Shown here piece after piece: positions 1 to 10,102 of a DNA stretch of 64,000 nt. A program made the translations under genes and the position numbers. Each line of letters starts with the position of its first letter. Within the stretch, counting starts at the first letter, position 1. Below the pieces are notes generated by a model. That model worked only from the letters and a program-made list of their open reading frames with translations. It was not told the origin of the DNA and did not search any database. The stretch covers positions 4,806,501 through 4,870,500 of the forward strand of contig NZ_CP056030.1 of the NCBI RefSeq assembly GCF_013374995.1. The letters are read 5' to 3'. The stretch is from Pseudomonas eucalypticola (GTDB lineage: Bacteria; Pseudomonadota; Gammaproteobacteria; Pseudomonadales; Pseudomonadaceae).

Positions 1-1440
1 GCTGGCCATGGGCAAGGTGTAATCAATGGCCCGCAGGCGCTGGCCGCCTTGAAGGGTCAATGGCGGCAAACCGTCGGCACCGGCCTCGATGCGCGCCCCC
101 ATGGCCTGCAGCGGCGCGGTGACGCGACTCATTGGCCGGCGCGACAACGAAGCATCCCCGGTCAGTTGGCTATCGAAGCGCTGGGCGGCCAACAGCCCCG
201 CCAGCAGGCGCATGGACGTACCCGAATTGCCGACATAGAGGGGGCCTGGCGCCGGCTGCAACCCGTGCAGGCCAACACCATGAATGACCAGCCGACCATG
301 GTGCGGCCCCTCGATGACCACCCCCATGTCGCGGAACGCCTGCAGGGTAGCCAGTGCATCCTCACCTTCAAGGAAGCCTTCGACTTCGGTCATGCCTTGC
401 GCAAGGGAGCCCAGCATGATCGAGCGATGGGAAATGGATTTATCGCCTGGCATGCGCACGCTGCCCGACAGGCGGCCGCCCGGTTGCGCAAGGAAGTTCA
501 AGCCCTTGACCGCGCGCTTGTCCATATACGCCCGACGGGCGAGGATCTTGCCGAAATGTTCGCGCGCCACCCGGGCACGGGTAAACACCCCCAGCATATG
601 GTGACCATCACCGGCGGCCACGGCCTCGCGCAGCACATCCAGGTCACTGCGGAAGGTGTCCAGGGTGCGCAGCACGGCATCGCGGTTGGCCAGGAAGATG
701 TCATGCCACATCACCGGATCGCTGCCTGCGATACGGGTAAAGTCGCGAAAACCGCCGGCGGCGTAGCGGAAGATGTCGAGGTTTTCGTTGCGCTTGGCCA
801 ACGAGTCCACCAGGCCGAAAGCCAGCAAATGCGGCAAGTGGCTGGTGGCGGCCAGGACTTCGTCGTGGCGCTCGATGGCCATGTGCTCGACGTCCGCCCC
901 CAGGGCACGCCACAGCGCATCCACCACCGACAGCGCGCGGGGCGAGGTTTCGTCCAGCGGCGTCAGGATGACTTTGTGGCGGCGGAACAGCTCGGCGTTG
1001 GAGGCCTCTACCCCGCTCTGCTCGGAGCCGGCGATCGGATGGCCGGGCACGAAGTTGAGCAACTGCCGCGGCGCCAGCACCTCGCGGGCGGCGCGCACGA
1101 CATTGCCCTTGGCGCTGCCCACGTCGGTGAGTATCGCGTCGCCCAGGTCGAGCCGCGCCAGCATGCCCAGGAGTTTTTCCATGGCCAGGATGGGCACGGC
1201 CAACTGGATCACGTCAGCCCCCTGGCAAGCGGCAGCCAGGTCTTCTTCACAGCGGTCGACCACCCCCAGTTCCACCGCCAGCTTGCGCGACTGCGGATCC
1301 AGGTCCAGGCCCACCACTTCGCCGCACAGGCCGCTTTCGCGCACGCCCTTGGCGAAGGAACCACCAATCAGCCCCAGGCCGACGACCACCAGACGGCCGA
1401 TCAACGGCGTGGGTGTTGCAACAGAGGAAAAATCAGGCAC
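1..1440 (-). CDS. tyrA-aroA: Bifunctional prephenate/cyclohexadienyl dehydrogenase - EPSP synthase, 3' end beyond window
   Basis: The minus-strand frame is open from a GTG at 1440 to the window edge, giving 480 codons. The first ~300 residues are a TyrA-type dehydrogenase with a Rossmann motif (GLGLIGG, about residues 21-27) that makes tyrosine precursors from prephenate or arogenate. The rest starts an AroA domain: MPGDKSISHRS and GNSGTSMRLL are the shikimate-3-phosphate/PEP enzyme signatures. The fusion is a known Pseudomonas arrangement of roughly 740 residues, so about 260 residues lie outside the window. The GTG overlaps the hisC stop by 8 bp (GTGCCTGA), which suggests translational coupling within the serC-pheA-hisC-tyrA/aroA cluster. 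The chosen start is inferred from this overlap; no other candidate in the frame fits the family N-terminus better. Confidence 0.95.
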   Translation of the reverse strand, partial: MPDFSSVATPTPLIGRLVVVGLGLIGGSFAKGVRESGLCGEVVGLDLDPQSRKLAVELGVVDRCEEDLAAACQGADVIQLAVPILAMEKLLGMLARLDLGDAILTDVGSAKGNVVRAAREVLAPRQLLNFVPGHPIAGSEQSGVEASNAELFRRHKVILTPLDETSPRALSVVDALWRALGADVEHMAIERHDEVLAATSHLPHLLAFGLVDSLAKRNENLDIFRYAAGGFRDFTRIAGSDPVMWHDIFLANRDAVLRTLDTFRSDLDVLREAVAAGDGHHMLGVFTRARVAREHFGKILARRAYMDKRAVKGLNFLAQPGGRLSGSVRMPGDKSISHRSIMLGSLAQGMTEVEGFLEGEDALATLQAFRDMGVVIEGPHHGRLVIHGVGLHGLQPAPGPLYVGNSGTSMRLLAGLLAAQRFDSQLTGDASLSRRPMSRVTAPLQAMGARIEAGADGLPPLTLQGGQRLRAIDYTLPMAS

Positions 1441-2542
1441 GAGCCAGAACCTTGCTCAACGCTTCCAGGAAACGGGCGTTTTCGGTAGGCAGGCCAATGG
1501 TCACCCGCAGGTGCTGAGGCATGCCGTAATTGGCGACCGGGCGCACGATCACCCCTTCCTGCAACAGCCCCTGGAACACTGGCGCGGCCACGCGGCCCAG
1601 GTCGATGCACAGGAAGTTGCCCTTGGACGGGATCCAGCCAAGGCCCAGTTCGCGGCAGCCGTTTTCCAACTGCTGCATGCCGAACTCATTGAGCTCGCGG
1701 CTCTTGGCCAGGTAGTCGCTGTCGGTCAGCGCCGCGCAGGCGGCGGCCAGGGCCAGGCTGTTGACGTTGAACGGCTGACGCACGCGGTTGAGCACATCGG
1801 CGATCACCGGCGACGACAACGCGTAACCTACCCGCAACGCTGCCAGGCCGTAGGCCTTGGAGAAGGTGCGTGATACCAGCAGGTTGGGGAATTCGGCCAG
1901 GTAGTCCAGGCCGTCCGGCAGGTCGCCACCGGTCGCGTACTCGATATAGGCCTCGTCCAGCACCACCAGCACATCGGACGGCACGTCACGCAGAAAGGCT
2001 TGCAACGCCTGCGCGTTGAACCAGGTGCCGGTTGGGTTGTTGGGGTTGGCCACGAAGACAATGCGGGTATTGGCATCGATGGCCGCCAGCATGGCCGGCA
2101 GATCATGCCCCCACTCCTTCGCCGCCACCACGCGCGCCTGCGCGCCTACTGCCTGGGTGACAATCGGGTAAACGGCAAAGGCGTGCTCGCTGAACACGGC
2201 ATTCAGGCCAGGCGCCAGGTAGGCCCGCGCAACCAGTTCGAGAATGTCGTTGGAACCGTTACCCAAGGTCACCTGGTTGGCCTGCACACGGCAGCGCTCG
2301 GCCAGCCGGGCCTTGAGCTCGAACCCATTGCCATCGGGGTAACGGGTCAGCTCGGCCAATTCATTGGCGATGGCTTCGCGCACCTTGGGGCTGGCGCCCA
2401 GCGGGTTCTCGTTACTGGCCAGCTTGACGATGCTGGCCGGGTCCAGGTTCAGCTCGCGCGCCAGCTCATCGACCGGTTTGCCGGGCACGTACGGCGACAA
2501 TTGTTGAACGCCCGACTGCGCGAGGGCGAGAAAATCACTCAT
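1433..2542 (-). CDS. hisC: Histidinol-phosphate/aromatic amino acid aminotransferase
   Basis: A 369-residue PLP-dependent aminotransferase of fold type I, class II. Visible features are SNENPLG near the N-terminus, NPNNPTG in the cofactor-binding region, the PLP lysine in SRTFSKAYGL, and a C-terminal arginine in LRVTIG. Family members convert imidazole-acetol phosphate to histidinol phosphate. Its position between pheA and tyrA-aroA fits the known second role of this paralogue in transaminating phenylpyruvate and hydroxyphenylpyruvate. The ATG at 2542 has a GGAG 7-10 bases upstream; an in-frame start 18 bases further up is less likely. It follows pheA after 21 bp and overlaps tyrA-aroA by 8 bp. 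Which aminotransferase role dominates cannot be read from the sequence. Confidence 0.94.
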   Translation of the reverse strand: MSDFLALAQSGVQQLSPYVPGKPVDELARELNLDPASIVKLASNENPLGASPKVREAIANELAELTRYPDGNGFELKARLAERCRVQANQVTLGNGSNDILELVARAYLAPGLNAVFSEHAFAVYPIVTQAVGAQARVVAAKEWGHDLPAMLAAIDANTRIVFVANPNNPTGTWFNAQALQAFLRDVPSDVLVVLDEAYIEYATGGDLPDGLDYLAEFPNLLVSRTFSKAYGLAALRVGYALSSPVIADVLNRVRQPFNVNSLALAAACAALTDSDYLAKSRELNEFGMQQLENGCRELGLGWIPSKGNFLCIDLGRVAAPVFQGLLQEGVIVRPVANYGMPQHLRVTIGLPTENARFLEALSKVLARA

Positions 2543-2563
2543 GACTACACTCCGAGCCAAGCA

Positions 2564-3658
2564 TCACAGGACAGCTTTGGGGTAGGAACCCAGCACCTTC
2601 AGGGCGACGGCTTCCTGGCTGATTTTTTCCAGCACGCCCTTGATCAGCGGGTCGCGGTGGTGGCCAACGAAGTCGATGAAGAATACGTAGGTCCACTTGC
2701 CGCTGCGCGATGGGCGGGTCTCGATGCGCGTCAGGTCGATGCCGTTGTCATGGAACGGCACCAGCAACTCGTGCAGTGCGCCCGGGCGGTTGCTCATCGA
2801 CACGATGATCGAAGTCTTGTCATCACCGGTGGGCGGCACTTCCTGGTTGCCGATGATCAGGAACCGGGTGGAGTTGTCCGGGCGGTCCTCGATCTTCTCG
2901 GCCAGGCGCTGCAGGCCGTACAGGCTGGCAGCCATGTCACCGGCGATGGCGGCGGAATTCCATTCGCCCTTCACCCGCTTGGCCGCCTCGGCATTGCTGG
3001 ACACCGCGATGCGCTCGACGTTGGGGTAATGGGCGTCCAGCCATTTGCGGCACTGGGCCAGCGACTGGGCGTGGGAGTAGATGCGGGTGATGGCATCGGT
3101 CTTGGTGTTCTCGCCGATCAGCAGGTGGTGGTGGATACGCAACTCCACTTCCCCGCAGATGACCATGTCGTGTTCCAGGAAGCTGTCCAGGGTGTGGTTG
3201 ACCGCGCCCTCGGTGGAGTTCTCCACCGGCACGACGCCGAAGTTGACCGCACCGGCCACCACTTCGCGGAACACTTCGTCGATGGCAGCCATTGGCTTGC
3301 TGACCACGGCGTGACCGAAGTGCTTCATGGCCGCGGCCTGGGTGAAGGTACCCTCCGGGCCCAGGTAGGCGACATGCAACGGGTTCTCAAGGGCCAGGCA
3401 GGAAGACATGACCTCGCGGAACAAGCGCGCCATCTCTTCGTTGCTCAGCGGCCCCTTGTTGCGCTCCATGACACGCTTGAGCACCTGGGCTTCGCGCTCG
3501 GGCCGGTAGAACACCGGCTTCTCGCCTTCAGCCAGGGAGGCCATCTTCACTCGGGCGACTTCTTCCGCACAGCGGGCGCGGTCGCTGATGAGTTCGAGAA
3601 TTTTCTCGTCCAACGTATCGATGCGGACCCGCAGGGCCTTGAGTTCCTGTTCAGACAT
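2564..3658 (-). CDS. pheA: Bifunctional chorismate mutase / prephenate dehydratase (P-protein)
   Basis: A 364-residue P-protein. An AroQ-type chorismate mutase domain occupies roughly residues 1-90 (LRVRIDTLDEKILELISDRA). The prephenate dehydratase domain follows (YLGPEGTFTQAAAMKHFG, then the TRFLIIG active-site motif). A C-terminal ACT domain (NRPGALHELL, then ETRPSRSGKW) is the phenylalanine feedback site in this family. The enzyme converts chorismate to phenylpyruvate in the cytosol. The ATG at 3658 shares one base with the serC stop (TGATG), a classic coupling arrangement. A longer open frame runs upstream but lies wholly inside serC and is not protein-like. Confidence 0.97.
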   Translation of the reverse strand: MSEQELKALRVRIDTLDEKILELISDRARCAEEVARVKMASLAEGEKPVFYRPEREAQVLKRVMERNKGPLSNEEMARLFREVMSSCLALENPLHVAYLGPEGTFTQAAAMKHFGHAVVSKPMAAIDEVFREVVAGAVNFGVVPVENSTEGAVNHTLDSFLEHDMVICGEVELRIHHHLLIGENTKTDAITRIYSHAQSLAQCRKWLDAHYPNVERIAVSSNAEAAKRVKGEWNSAAIAGDMAASLYGLQRLAEKIEDRPDNSTRFLIIGNQEVPPTGDDKTSIIVSMSNRPGALHELLVPFHDNGIDLTRIETRPSRSGKWTYVFFIDFVGHHRDPLIKGVLEKISQEAVALKVLGSYPKAVL

Positions 3659-4743
3659 CAGGCGTTTTCCTTTTCGAATTCGGTCATGTAAGTGACCAGA
3701 GCCTCGACGGCATCCAGGCCGAGGGCGTTGTAGATAGAGGCACGCATGCCACCGACCGAGCGGTGACCTTTCAGGTTCAGCAGACCGCGGGCGTCGGCAC
3801 CGGCCAGGAAGGCCTTGTCCAGGCGCTCGTCCGCCAAACGGAACGGTACGTTCATCCACGAGCGGGCATTGTGGGAGATGGGGTTGGTGTAGAACTCGCT
3901 GCTGTCGATGAAGCCATACAGGCGGTCCTTCTTGGCGCGGTTGCGCGCTTCCATGGCCGCGACGCCGCCCTGCTCTTTCAGCCACTCGAACACCAGGCCC
4001 GACAGGTACCAGGAATAGGTGGCCGGGGTGTTGTACATCGAGCCGTTGTCGGCGGCGATCTTGTAGTCGAGCATGGTCGGGCAGGCGCTGCGGGCACGGC
4101 CCAGCAGGTCTTCGCGAATGATCACCACCACCAGGCCACTGGGGCCGATGTTCTTCTGCGCGCCGGCGTAGATCATGCCGAACTGCGACACGTCGATAGG
4201 GCGCGACAGAATGTCGGAAGACATGTCGACCACCAGCGGCACGTCACCGGTCTGTGGCACCCAGTCGAATTCCAGGCCACCGATGGTTTCGTTGGACGCA
4301 TAGTGAACGTAGGCGGCACCCGGGGTCAGCTTCCACTCGTTCTGCCCGGGAATGGCCAGGTAGTCGTAGGGCTTGGCGCTGGCGGCTACATTGATGTTGC
4401 CGTAGCGGCGCGCTTCCTCGATGGCCTTCTTCGACCAGATACCGGTCTCGATGTAGTCGGCGGTGCCGCCTTCAGGCAACAGGTTCAGCGGGATCTCGGC
4501 GAACTGCTGGCTGGCACCGCCCTGCAGGAACAGCACCTTGTAGTTCGAGGGAATGGACAGCAGGTCACGCAGATCCTGCTCAGCCTTCTCGGCGATGGCC
4601 ACGTAGTCGTCGCTGCGGTGGCTCATCTCCATCACGGAGAGGCCCTTGCCGCGCCAGTTCAGCATCTCGGCCTGGGCGCGCTGCAGAACAGCTTCGGGAA
4701 GCGCAGCAGGACCTGCGCAGAAGTTAAAGGCTCGGTTGCTCAC
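3658..4743 (-). CDS. serC: Phosphoserine aminotransferase
   Basis: A 361-residue PLP enzyme that transaminates 3-phosphohydroxypyruvate to phosphoserine and also acts in pyridoxal phosphate synthesis. N-terminal FNFCAGPAALP, the PLP lysine in GAQKNIGPSG and C-terminal GGMRASIYNA are diagnostic. I prefer the GTG at 4743 because it gives the family N-terminus (VSNRAFNF) and puts the GAGAG/TGG purine stretch at a better distance; an ATG at 4749, two codons earlier, is the alternative. It is the first gene of the serC-pheA-hisC-tyrA/aroA run and lies 159 bp downstream of gyrA, so it may share gyrA read-through transcription past the inverted repeat at 4785-4876. Confidence 0.96.
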   Translation of the reverse strand: MSNRAFNFCAGPAALPEAVLQRAQAEMLNWRGKGLSVMEMSHRSDDYVAIAEKAEQDLRDLLSIPSNYKVLFLQGGASQQFAEIPLNLLPEGGTADYIETGIWSKKAIEEARRYGNINVAASAKPYDYLAIPGQNEWKLTPGAAYVHYASNETIGGLEFDWVPQTGDVPLVVDMSSDILSRPIDVSQFGMIYAGAQKNIGPSGLVVVIIREDLLGRARSACPTMLDYKIAADNGSMYNTPATYSWYLSGLVFEWLKEQGGVAAMEARNRAKKDRLYGFIDSSEFYTNPISHNARSWMNVPFRLADERLDKAFLAGADARGLLNLKGHRSVGGMRASIYNALGLDAVEALVTYMTEFEKENA

Positions 4744-4784
4744 ATCCACTCTCGCTCTGCTTGATGTCTATTTGCATTGGCCGA

Positions 4785-4876
4785 GGGCGGTGGCGCCTGC
4801 TTCCCCAACTTCGCCGGGCCCGACAGAGAACCTCTGCCGGACCGGGCGAAGCTGGGGGAAACAGACGCCACCGCCC
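4785..4876. repeat. Large imperfect inverted repeat between gyrA and serC (REP-like hairpin)
   Basis: The left arm begins GGGCGGTGGCG and runs through a TTCCCC/AACTTCGCC block; the right arm mirrors it and ends CGCCACCGCCC. Each arm is about 38 bp with a few mismatches. The inner core (GACCGGGCGAAGCTGGGG) resembles the REP family arrayed before the RAYT at 42011. It lies downstream of the gyrA stop and upstream of serC, so it may attenuate or terminate the gyrA transcript. No T-run follows the arm, so a classical intrinsic terminator is not certain. Confidence 0.7.
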
Positions 4877-4902
4877 CCAAGCCTTACACGCACAACTGTT
4901 GT

Positions 4903-7545
4903 TTATTCCTGCGGCAACTCATCGTCACCTGCGACGTCTTCCGACGCCTCGACACCGTCCACCGGCGCTTCGAAGCCTTCTTCGCCTTCGAGCAATTCCT
5001 CGCCCTCGACCTCCGATGGCTCCTGCACCCGCTCCAGGCCTACCAGCGTTTCGTCGCTGGCCAGCTTGATCAAGGTGACGCCCTGGGTGTTACGGCCCAG
5101 GCTGGAGACTTCGCCGACACGGGTCCGCACCAGGGTACCCTGGTCGGAGATCAGCATGATCTCCTCACCGTCCAGTACCTGTACAGCCCCGACCAGGCGG
5201 CCGTTACGTTCGTTGCTGACCATGGCGATCACGCCCTGGCCGCCCCGCTTGTACTCGGGGAACTCGCTGATGGCGGTACGCTTGCCATAACCACGCTCGG
5301 AAGCGGTGAGGATCTGGCTGCCTTCTTCCGGGATCAGCATGGAAATCAGCTTCTGGCCTTCCGGCAGGCGCATGCCGCGCACGCCGCGGGCGGTACGACC
5401 CATGGCCCGTACGTCGGACTCCTTGAAGCGGGTCACCTTGCCGCCGTCGGAGAACAGCATCACTTCACGCTCGCCGTCGGTGATGGCGGCGGAGATCAGC
5501 ACGTCGCCCTCGTCCAGCTCCAGGGCAATCAGACCGACGCTGCGCTGACGGCTGAAGGACTCCAGCGGGGTCTTCTTCACGGTGCCGTTGGCGGTGGCCA
5601 TGAAGATGAAGTGGCCTTCGGTGTATTCCTCGACCGGCAGCATGGTGGTGATGTACTCGCCATCGTCCAGCGGCAGCAGGTTGACCAGCGGGCGACCACG
5701 GGCGGCACGGGAGGCCTCCGGGATCTCGTAGGTCTTGAGCCAGTAGACCTTGCCTTTGCTGGAGAACAGCAGCAGGGTGGTATGGCTGTTCGCTACCAGC
5801 AGGTGAGCGATGTAGTCTTCGTCCTTCACGCCGGTCGCCGACTTGCCCTTGCCGCCGCGGCGCTGGGCCTGGTAGGCAGCCAGTGGCTGGGTCTTGGCGT
5901 AACCGCCGTGGGAAATGGTGACCACGCGCTCTTCTTCCGGGATCATGTCACCCAGGGTCAGGTCCAGGCGCGCATCGAGAATCTCGGTGCGGCGCACGTC
6001 GCCGTATTCGGCGCGGATCACTTCCAGCTCTTCGCGGATCACTTCCATCAGGCGCGCGGCGCTGTTGAGGATGCGGATCAGCTCGCCGATCTGGTTGAGG
6101 ATTTCCTGGTACTCGGCCAGCAGCTTCTCGTGCTCCAGGCCGGTCAGGCGGTGCAGGCGCAGGTCGAGGATGGCCTGGGCCTGTTCCGGCGACAGCCAGT
6201 ACTTGCCATCACGCAGGCCATATTGCGGGTCCAGGTTCTCGGGGCGCGAAGACTCGGCGCCGGCCGCTTCCACCATGGCCACCACGGCGCTGGATTCCCA
6301 GGCGGTGCTGACCAGGGCTTCCTTGGCCTCGGAGGGCGTTGGCGAGGCCTTGATCAGGGCGATGACCGGGTCGATGTTCGACAACGCCACGGCCTGGCCT
6401 TCCAGGATGTGGCCACGCTCGCGGGCCTTGCGCAGTTCGAAGACGGTACGGCGGGTCACCACTTCGCGGCGGTGGCGCACGAACGCTTCGAGCAGGTCCT
6501 TGAGGTTCAGTACACGCGGACGGCCGTCGATCAGCGCGACGACGTTGATGCCGAACACGGCCTGCATCTGGGTCTGGGCGTACAGGTTGTTGAGGATGAC
6601 CTCAGGCACTTCGCCACGGCGCAGCTCGATGACGATGCGCATGCCGTCCTTGTCGGACTCGTCGCGCAGCTCGGTGATGCCTTCCAGTTTCTTCTCTTTC
6701 ACCAGCTCGGCGATCTTCTCGATCAGGCGAGCCTTGTTCAGCTGGTACGGCAGCTCGGTGACGACGATCTGCTGGCGGCCACCGACCTTGTCGATGTCTT
6801 CCACCGTGGAGCGGGCGCGCATGTAAATGCGGCCACGGCCGGTGCGGTAGGCTTCGATGATGCCAGCGCGGCCGTTGATGATGGCGGCGGTCGGGAAGTC
6901 CGGACCGGGAATGAACTGCATCAGCTCATCGATGGTGATGTCGGCGTTGTCGATCAGCGCCAGGCAGCCGTCGATGACTTCACCCAGGTTGTGCGGCGGA
7001 ATGTTGGTGGCCATGCCCACGGCGATACCGCTGGAACCGTTGACCAGCAGGTTGGGGATCTTGGTCGGCATGACTGCCGGGATCTGCTCGGTGCCGTCGT
7101 AGTTGGGCACCCAGTCCACGGTTTCCTTGTGCAGGTCAGCCAGCAGCTCGTGGGCCAGCTTGGTCATGCGCACTTCGGTGTATCGCATGGCCGCGGCGTT
7201 GTCGCCGTCCACCGAACCGAAGTTGCCCTGGCCGTCTACCAGCAGGTAGCGCAGGGAGAAAGGCTGGGCCATGCGAACGATGGTGTCGTAGACCGCGGTG
7301 TCACCGTGGGGGTGGTACTTACCGATCACGTCACCGACCACACGGGCGGATTTCTTGTACGGTTTGTTCCAGTCGTTGCCCAGCTCACTCATCGCAAACA
7401 GAACGCGGCGATGCACGGGCTTCAAGCCATCACGCGCATCAGGCAGTGCACGCCCGACGATGACGCTCATCGCGTAGTCGAGGTAGGACTGTCTCAGTTC
7501 GTCTTCGATATTGACCGGGAGGATTTCTTTGGCCAGTTCGCCCAT
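4903..7545 (-). CDS. gyrA: DNA gyrase subunit A
   Basis: An 880-residue type IIA topoisomerase subunit that cleaves and religates DNA to introduce negative supercoils with GyrB. The winged-helix region contains [11 protein letters not shown] and the catalytic tyrosine at position 122 (AMRYTEVRM). The quinolone-resistance region reads [10 protein letters not shown], with Thr83 and Asp87, the quinolone-susceptible residues of Pseudomonas. The C-terminal domain carries the GyrA-box ([10 protein letters not shown]) and repeated beta-pinwheel blades, and the protein ends in an acidic tail, as in other proteobacterial GyrA. The ATG at 7545 matches the family start [16 protein letters not shown]. 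It precedes serC, the usual Pseudomonas order. Confidence 0.99.
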   Translation of the reverse strand: MGELAKEILPVNIEDELRQSYLDYAMSVIVGRALPDARDGLKPVHRRVLFAMSELGNDWNKPYKKSARVVGDVIGKYHPHGDTAVYDTIVRMAQPFSLRYLLVDGQGNFGSVDGDNAAAMRYTEVRMTKLAHELLADLHKETVDWVPNYDGTEQIPAVMPTKIPNLLVNGSSGIAVGMATNIPPHNLGEVIDGCLALIDNADITIDELMQFIPGPDFPTAAIINGRAGIIEAYRTGRGRIYMRARSTVEDIDKVGGRQQIVVTELPYQLNKARLIEKIAELVKEKKLEGITELRDESDKDGMRIVIELRRGEVPEVILNNLYAQTQMQAVFGINVVALIDGRPRVLNLKDLLEAFVRHRREVVTRRTVFELRKARERGHILEGQAVALSNIDPVIALIKASPTPSEAKEALVSTAWESSAVVAMVEAAGAESSRPENLDPQYGLRDGKYWLSPEQAQAILDLRLHRLTGLEHEKLLAEYQEILNQIGELIRILNSAARLMEVIREELEVIRAEYGDVRRTEILDARLDLTLGDMIPEEERVVTISHGGYAKTQPLAAYQAQRRGGKGKSATGVKDEDYIAHLLVANSHTTLLLFSSKGKVYWLKTYEIPEASRAARGRPLVNLLPLDDGEYITTMLPVEEYTEGHFIFMATANGTVKKTPLESFSRQRSVGLIALELDEGDVLISAAITDGEREVMLFSDGGKVTRFKESDVRAMGRTARGVRGMRLPEGQKLISMLIPEEGSQILTASERGYGKRTAISEFPEYKRGGQGVIAMVSNERNGRLVGAVQVLDGEEIMLISDQGTLVRTRVGEVSSLGRNTQGVTLIKLASDETLVGLERVQEPSEVEGEELLEGEEGFEAPVDGVEASEDVAGDDELPQE

Positions 7546-7859
7546 GAGAAGCCTGATTCCTTTTTCTGGTGAAACTCCGCGACATCCACCGGGACGTACG
7601 AAGCTCGCCGCCGACGGCCAGTGCCGCGAGGCGACTTACGACAAATCAACGAGTTATGCTCAGGATCTGCGCAGTGGGGGCCGCACCTAGAGGCGACCCT
7701 GGAAACCGTCGGATGTTACCACAATCGCCGTCAGGGACCTATCCCCCTCAAGGCTTGCAAACCCATTAATTGATAGGCAAATGCGCTTTAAGGTGGGTCT
7801 GAGGGGCTTTTGGGGGGATAGCGGGTGTTTTCGGGTGGTTTTTTTGATCGCTTTGGGTT
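7546..7859. promoter_or_regulatory. Region upstream of gyrA, no gene seen
   Basis: About 310 bp between the gyrA start and the first REP unit. It should hold the gyrA promoter and leader, read on the minus strand. An AAGGAA lies about 13 bases upstream of the gyrA ATG. Between about 7795 and 7850 the plus strand is rich in G and T runs. I do not see a convincing reading frame or a promoter good enough to place precisely. Confidence 0.4.
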
Positions 7860-7927
7860 GGATTTGTGGCGCCTGCTTCCCAGGCAAGCCTGGTCCCACA
7901 CCTTTCGCGGCGGTAGTGTCAGTGAGG

Positions 7928-7935
7928 CAAAGCAC
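7928..7935. repeat. Left target-site duplication of the IS element
   Basis: The 8-bp sequence CAAAGCAC directly abuts the left inverted repeat and is repeated exactly at 9315-9322 on the other side. It is also the anchor sequence of the surrounding REP array, so the pre-insertion site can be reconstructed from intact sister units. Confidence 0.95.
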
Positions 7936-9314
7936 GATCGTGTCCCAGGAAGTGGTGTAACTAAACCAATCGAAGGCGCCCTGCGGGCGAAAGAGGTTGG
8001 TCATCGTGGTTTTTGGCTAACGTTGAGTTTGCGGACTTAACCTTCACCAGAGAAACCACGATGACCAAGCCCACTATCGCATTGACCGAGTTGGTTGAGA
8101 AAGGGGCAGATGCTGATCTGCTCAAGCAAATGATCCAGTTCGTTGCCCAGCGCATGATGGAGTTCGACGTCGAAGGCCTGTGCGGCGCCGGCTTCGATGT
8201 CAAAAGCCCAGACCGGACGAACAGCCGCAACGGCTACCGTGATCGCCTCTGGCAAACCCGCGCTGGCGATGTCGACCTAAAGATCCCGAAACTGCGTCAG
8301 GGTAGCTATTTCCCCGGCTTTCTAGAGCCACGCCGTACTGCCGAGAAGGCTATGGCGGCGGTGATCCAGGAGGCCTATATCCAGGGTGTTTCAACGCGTT
8401 CAGTGGACGAGCTGGTCAAAGCCATGGGCATGACCGGCATCTCCAAGAGCCAGGTGTCACGGCTGGCTGGCGAGATTGATGAGCGGGTCCACGCCTTCCT
8501 TGATCGCCCACTTGAAGGCGACTGGCCCTATCTCTGGATCGATGCTACTTACGTCAAGGTGCGGGAGGCCGGGCGCATCGTCTCGGTCGCCGTCATAATC
8601 GCCGTGGCCGTGAACACCGATGGTGGCCGCGAAGTCCTGGGCATGCGGGTTGGCCCTTCGGAAGCCGAGCCGTTCTGGACAGACTTCCTGCGAAGCCTTA
8701 TGCGGCGTGGCCTGCGTGGCGTAAAGCTGGTCATCTCTGACGCCCACGAAGGGCTCAAGGCCGCTGTTTCCAAGGTCTTCAACGCGACTTGGCAGCGTTG
8801 CCGCGTGCACTTCATGCGCAACGCCATGGCCCATGTCGGCAAGGGGCAACGCACCATGGTGGCGGCGCTCCTGCGTACGGTTTTCGCCCAAGACAGCCGT
8901 ACCGAATGCCATCAGCAGTGGCGCCTGGTCGCCGATCAACTGCGCGAAAAGTACCCCAAGATCGCAACGCTCATGGACGGCTGCGAGGATGAAGTGCTGG
9001 CGCACATGGCGTTTCCCAAGGCGCACCGGCAGCAGTTGCACAGCACCAATCCACTGGAGCGGCTCAATGCCGAGATCAAGCGCCGCACCGATGTCGTGGG
9101 TATCTTTCCCAACGATCCGGCGATCACACGGCTGGTAGGCGCGATGCTGTTGGAGCAGAACGACGAGTGGTGCCTGCAACGGCGTTATATGCAGTTGGAG
9201 GCCTTTGAGGCAGTCAGCGATAATCCACAGGCCAAGCTGTCGGCCGTGATCAACTAAACGGCAAGCTCTGTGGCCAGAACCGCGATGAGTTACACCACTT
9301 CCTGGGACACGATC
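7936..9314 (+). mobile_element. Complete IS256-family insertion sequence (1379 bp)
   Basis: The element is bounded by perfect 27-bp inverted repeats (7936-7962 and 9288-9314, starting GATCGTGTCCCAGG) and flanked by an 8-bp duplication CAAAGCAC, the target-duplication size typical of the IS256 family. It holds one intact transposase gene. Perfect ends, an exact duplication and an unbroken ORF point to a recent insertion that may still be mobile. It landed inside one unit of the 151-bp REP array. Confidence 0.97.
8061..9257 (+). CDS. IS256-family transposase
   Basis: A 398-residue DDE transposase of the mutator-like IS256 group. Catalytic residues appear in WIDATYVKV (first Asp), [10 protein letters not shown] (second Asp) and [14 protein letters not shown] (Glu); the C/H pattern CRVHFMRN between the second Asp and the Glu is also typical. 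The N-terminal part ([17 protein letters not shown]) matches the family's DNA-binding region. The ATG at 8061 begins [15 protein letters not shown]; a TTG 48 bases upstream also keeps the frame open but has no better support. The frame is undamaged and fills the IS, consistent with a functional enzyme. The exact IS name needs a database comparison. Confidence 0.97.
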   Translation: MTKPTIALTELVEKGADADLLKQMIQFVAQRMMEFDVEGLCGAGFDVKSPDRTNSRNGYRDRLWQTRAGDVDLKIPKLRQGSYFPGFLEPRRTAEKAMAAVIQEAYIQGVSTRSVDELVKAMGMTGISKSQVSRLAGEIDERVHAFLDRPLEGDWPYLWIDATYVKVREAGRIVSVAVIIAVAVNTDGGREVLGMRVGPSEAEPFWTDFLRSLMRRGLRGVKLVISDAHEGLKAAVSKVFNATWQRCRVHFMRNAMAHVGKGQRTMVAALLRTVFAQDSRTECHQQWRLVADQLREKYPKIATLMDGCEDEVLAHMAFPKAHRQQLHSTNPLERLNAEIKRRTDVVGIFPNDPAITRLVGAMLLEQNDEWCLQRRYMQLEAFEAVSDNPQAKLSAVIN

Positions 9315-9322
9315 CAAAGCAC
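9315..9322. repeat. Right target-site duplication of the IS element
   Basis: CAAAGCAC, identical to 7928-7935, directly after the right inverted repeat, and followed by TTAGCCCTGG as in intact REP units at 9465 and 9616. Confidence 0.95.
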
Positions 9323-10102
9323 TTAGCCCTGGCGCATGCCAGGCCTACCCGGAACTGCCATGGCTGACACCCAAGGTGTGGGACCGGGCTTGCCCGGGAA
9401 AGGTAGCGCCTGCTTCCCAGGCAAGCCTGGTCCCACACCCTTCGCGGCAGTGGGGTCAGTGAGGCAAAGCACTTAGCCCTGGAGGCATGGCAGGTCTGGC
9501 CGGGACTAGCCTGTCTGCCCCCCAAGGTGTGGGACCGGGCTTGCCCGGGAAGGGAGTTGCCTGCTTCCCAGGCAAGCCTGGTCCCACACCCTTCGCGGCA
9601 GTGGGGTCAGTGAGGCAAAGCACTTAGCCCTGGCGGCATGCCAGGCCTACCCGGAACTGCCATGACTGACACCCATGGTATGGGACCGGGCTTGCCCGGG
9701 AAAGGTGGTACCTGCTTCCCAGGCAAGCCTGGTCCCACACCTTTCGCGGCAGTGGGGTCAGTGAGGCAAAGCACTTATCCCTGGCGGCATGCCAGGTCTA
9801 CCCGGAACTGCCATGACTGACACCCATGGGGTGGGACCGGGCTTGCCCGGGAAGGGAGTTGCCTGCTTCCCAGGCAAGCCTGGTCCCACACCCTTCGCGG
9901 CAGTGGGGTCCGTGGGGCAAAGCACTTAGCCTTTGGAGGCATGGCAGGTCTAGCGGGAGTGGCCTGACTGACACCGAGGGTGTGGGACTGGGCTTGCCAG
10001 GAAACAGGTTCAATACTGGCAAACATCTGGAAACCAGCCAGCACTTCGATTTTTGCATAACCACCTAAGGTAGGCATAACTCATCAATAAAGGGCAAAGA
10101 GC

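Larger units (their letters stand above)
7860..10004. repeat. REP/BIME array 1A, ~151-bp period, interrupted by an IS element
   Basis: A recurring unit contains a forward hairpin (GGGACCGGGCTTGCCCGGGA), a facing mirror hairpin (CCCAGGCAAGCCTGGTCCC), a spacer ending GTGAGGCAAAGCAC, and a second spacer with GGCATGCCAGG. The CAAAGCAC anchor occurs at 7928 (split copy resuming at 9315), 9465, 9616, 9767 and 9918, a spacing of 150, 151, 151 and 151 bp. The paired, oppositely oriented hairpins are the architecture of a BIME/REPIN. The array ends just upstream of a RAYT gene, the enzyme family known to mobilise such repeats. Spacers vary between copies (GAAAGGTAGC, GAAGGGAGTT, GAAAGGTGGT), so the units have diverged slightly since amplification. 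Confidence 0.92.

Noticed and set aside
4777-7572. A 931-codon plus-strand frame over gyrA
   Set aside because: Antisense shadow of gyrA; the product is unlike any known protein in composition.
8013-8060. A longer start for the IS transposase
   Set aside because: The upstream codon is TTG, gives an atypical N-terminus, and the ATG at 8061 matches the family start.
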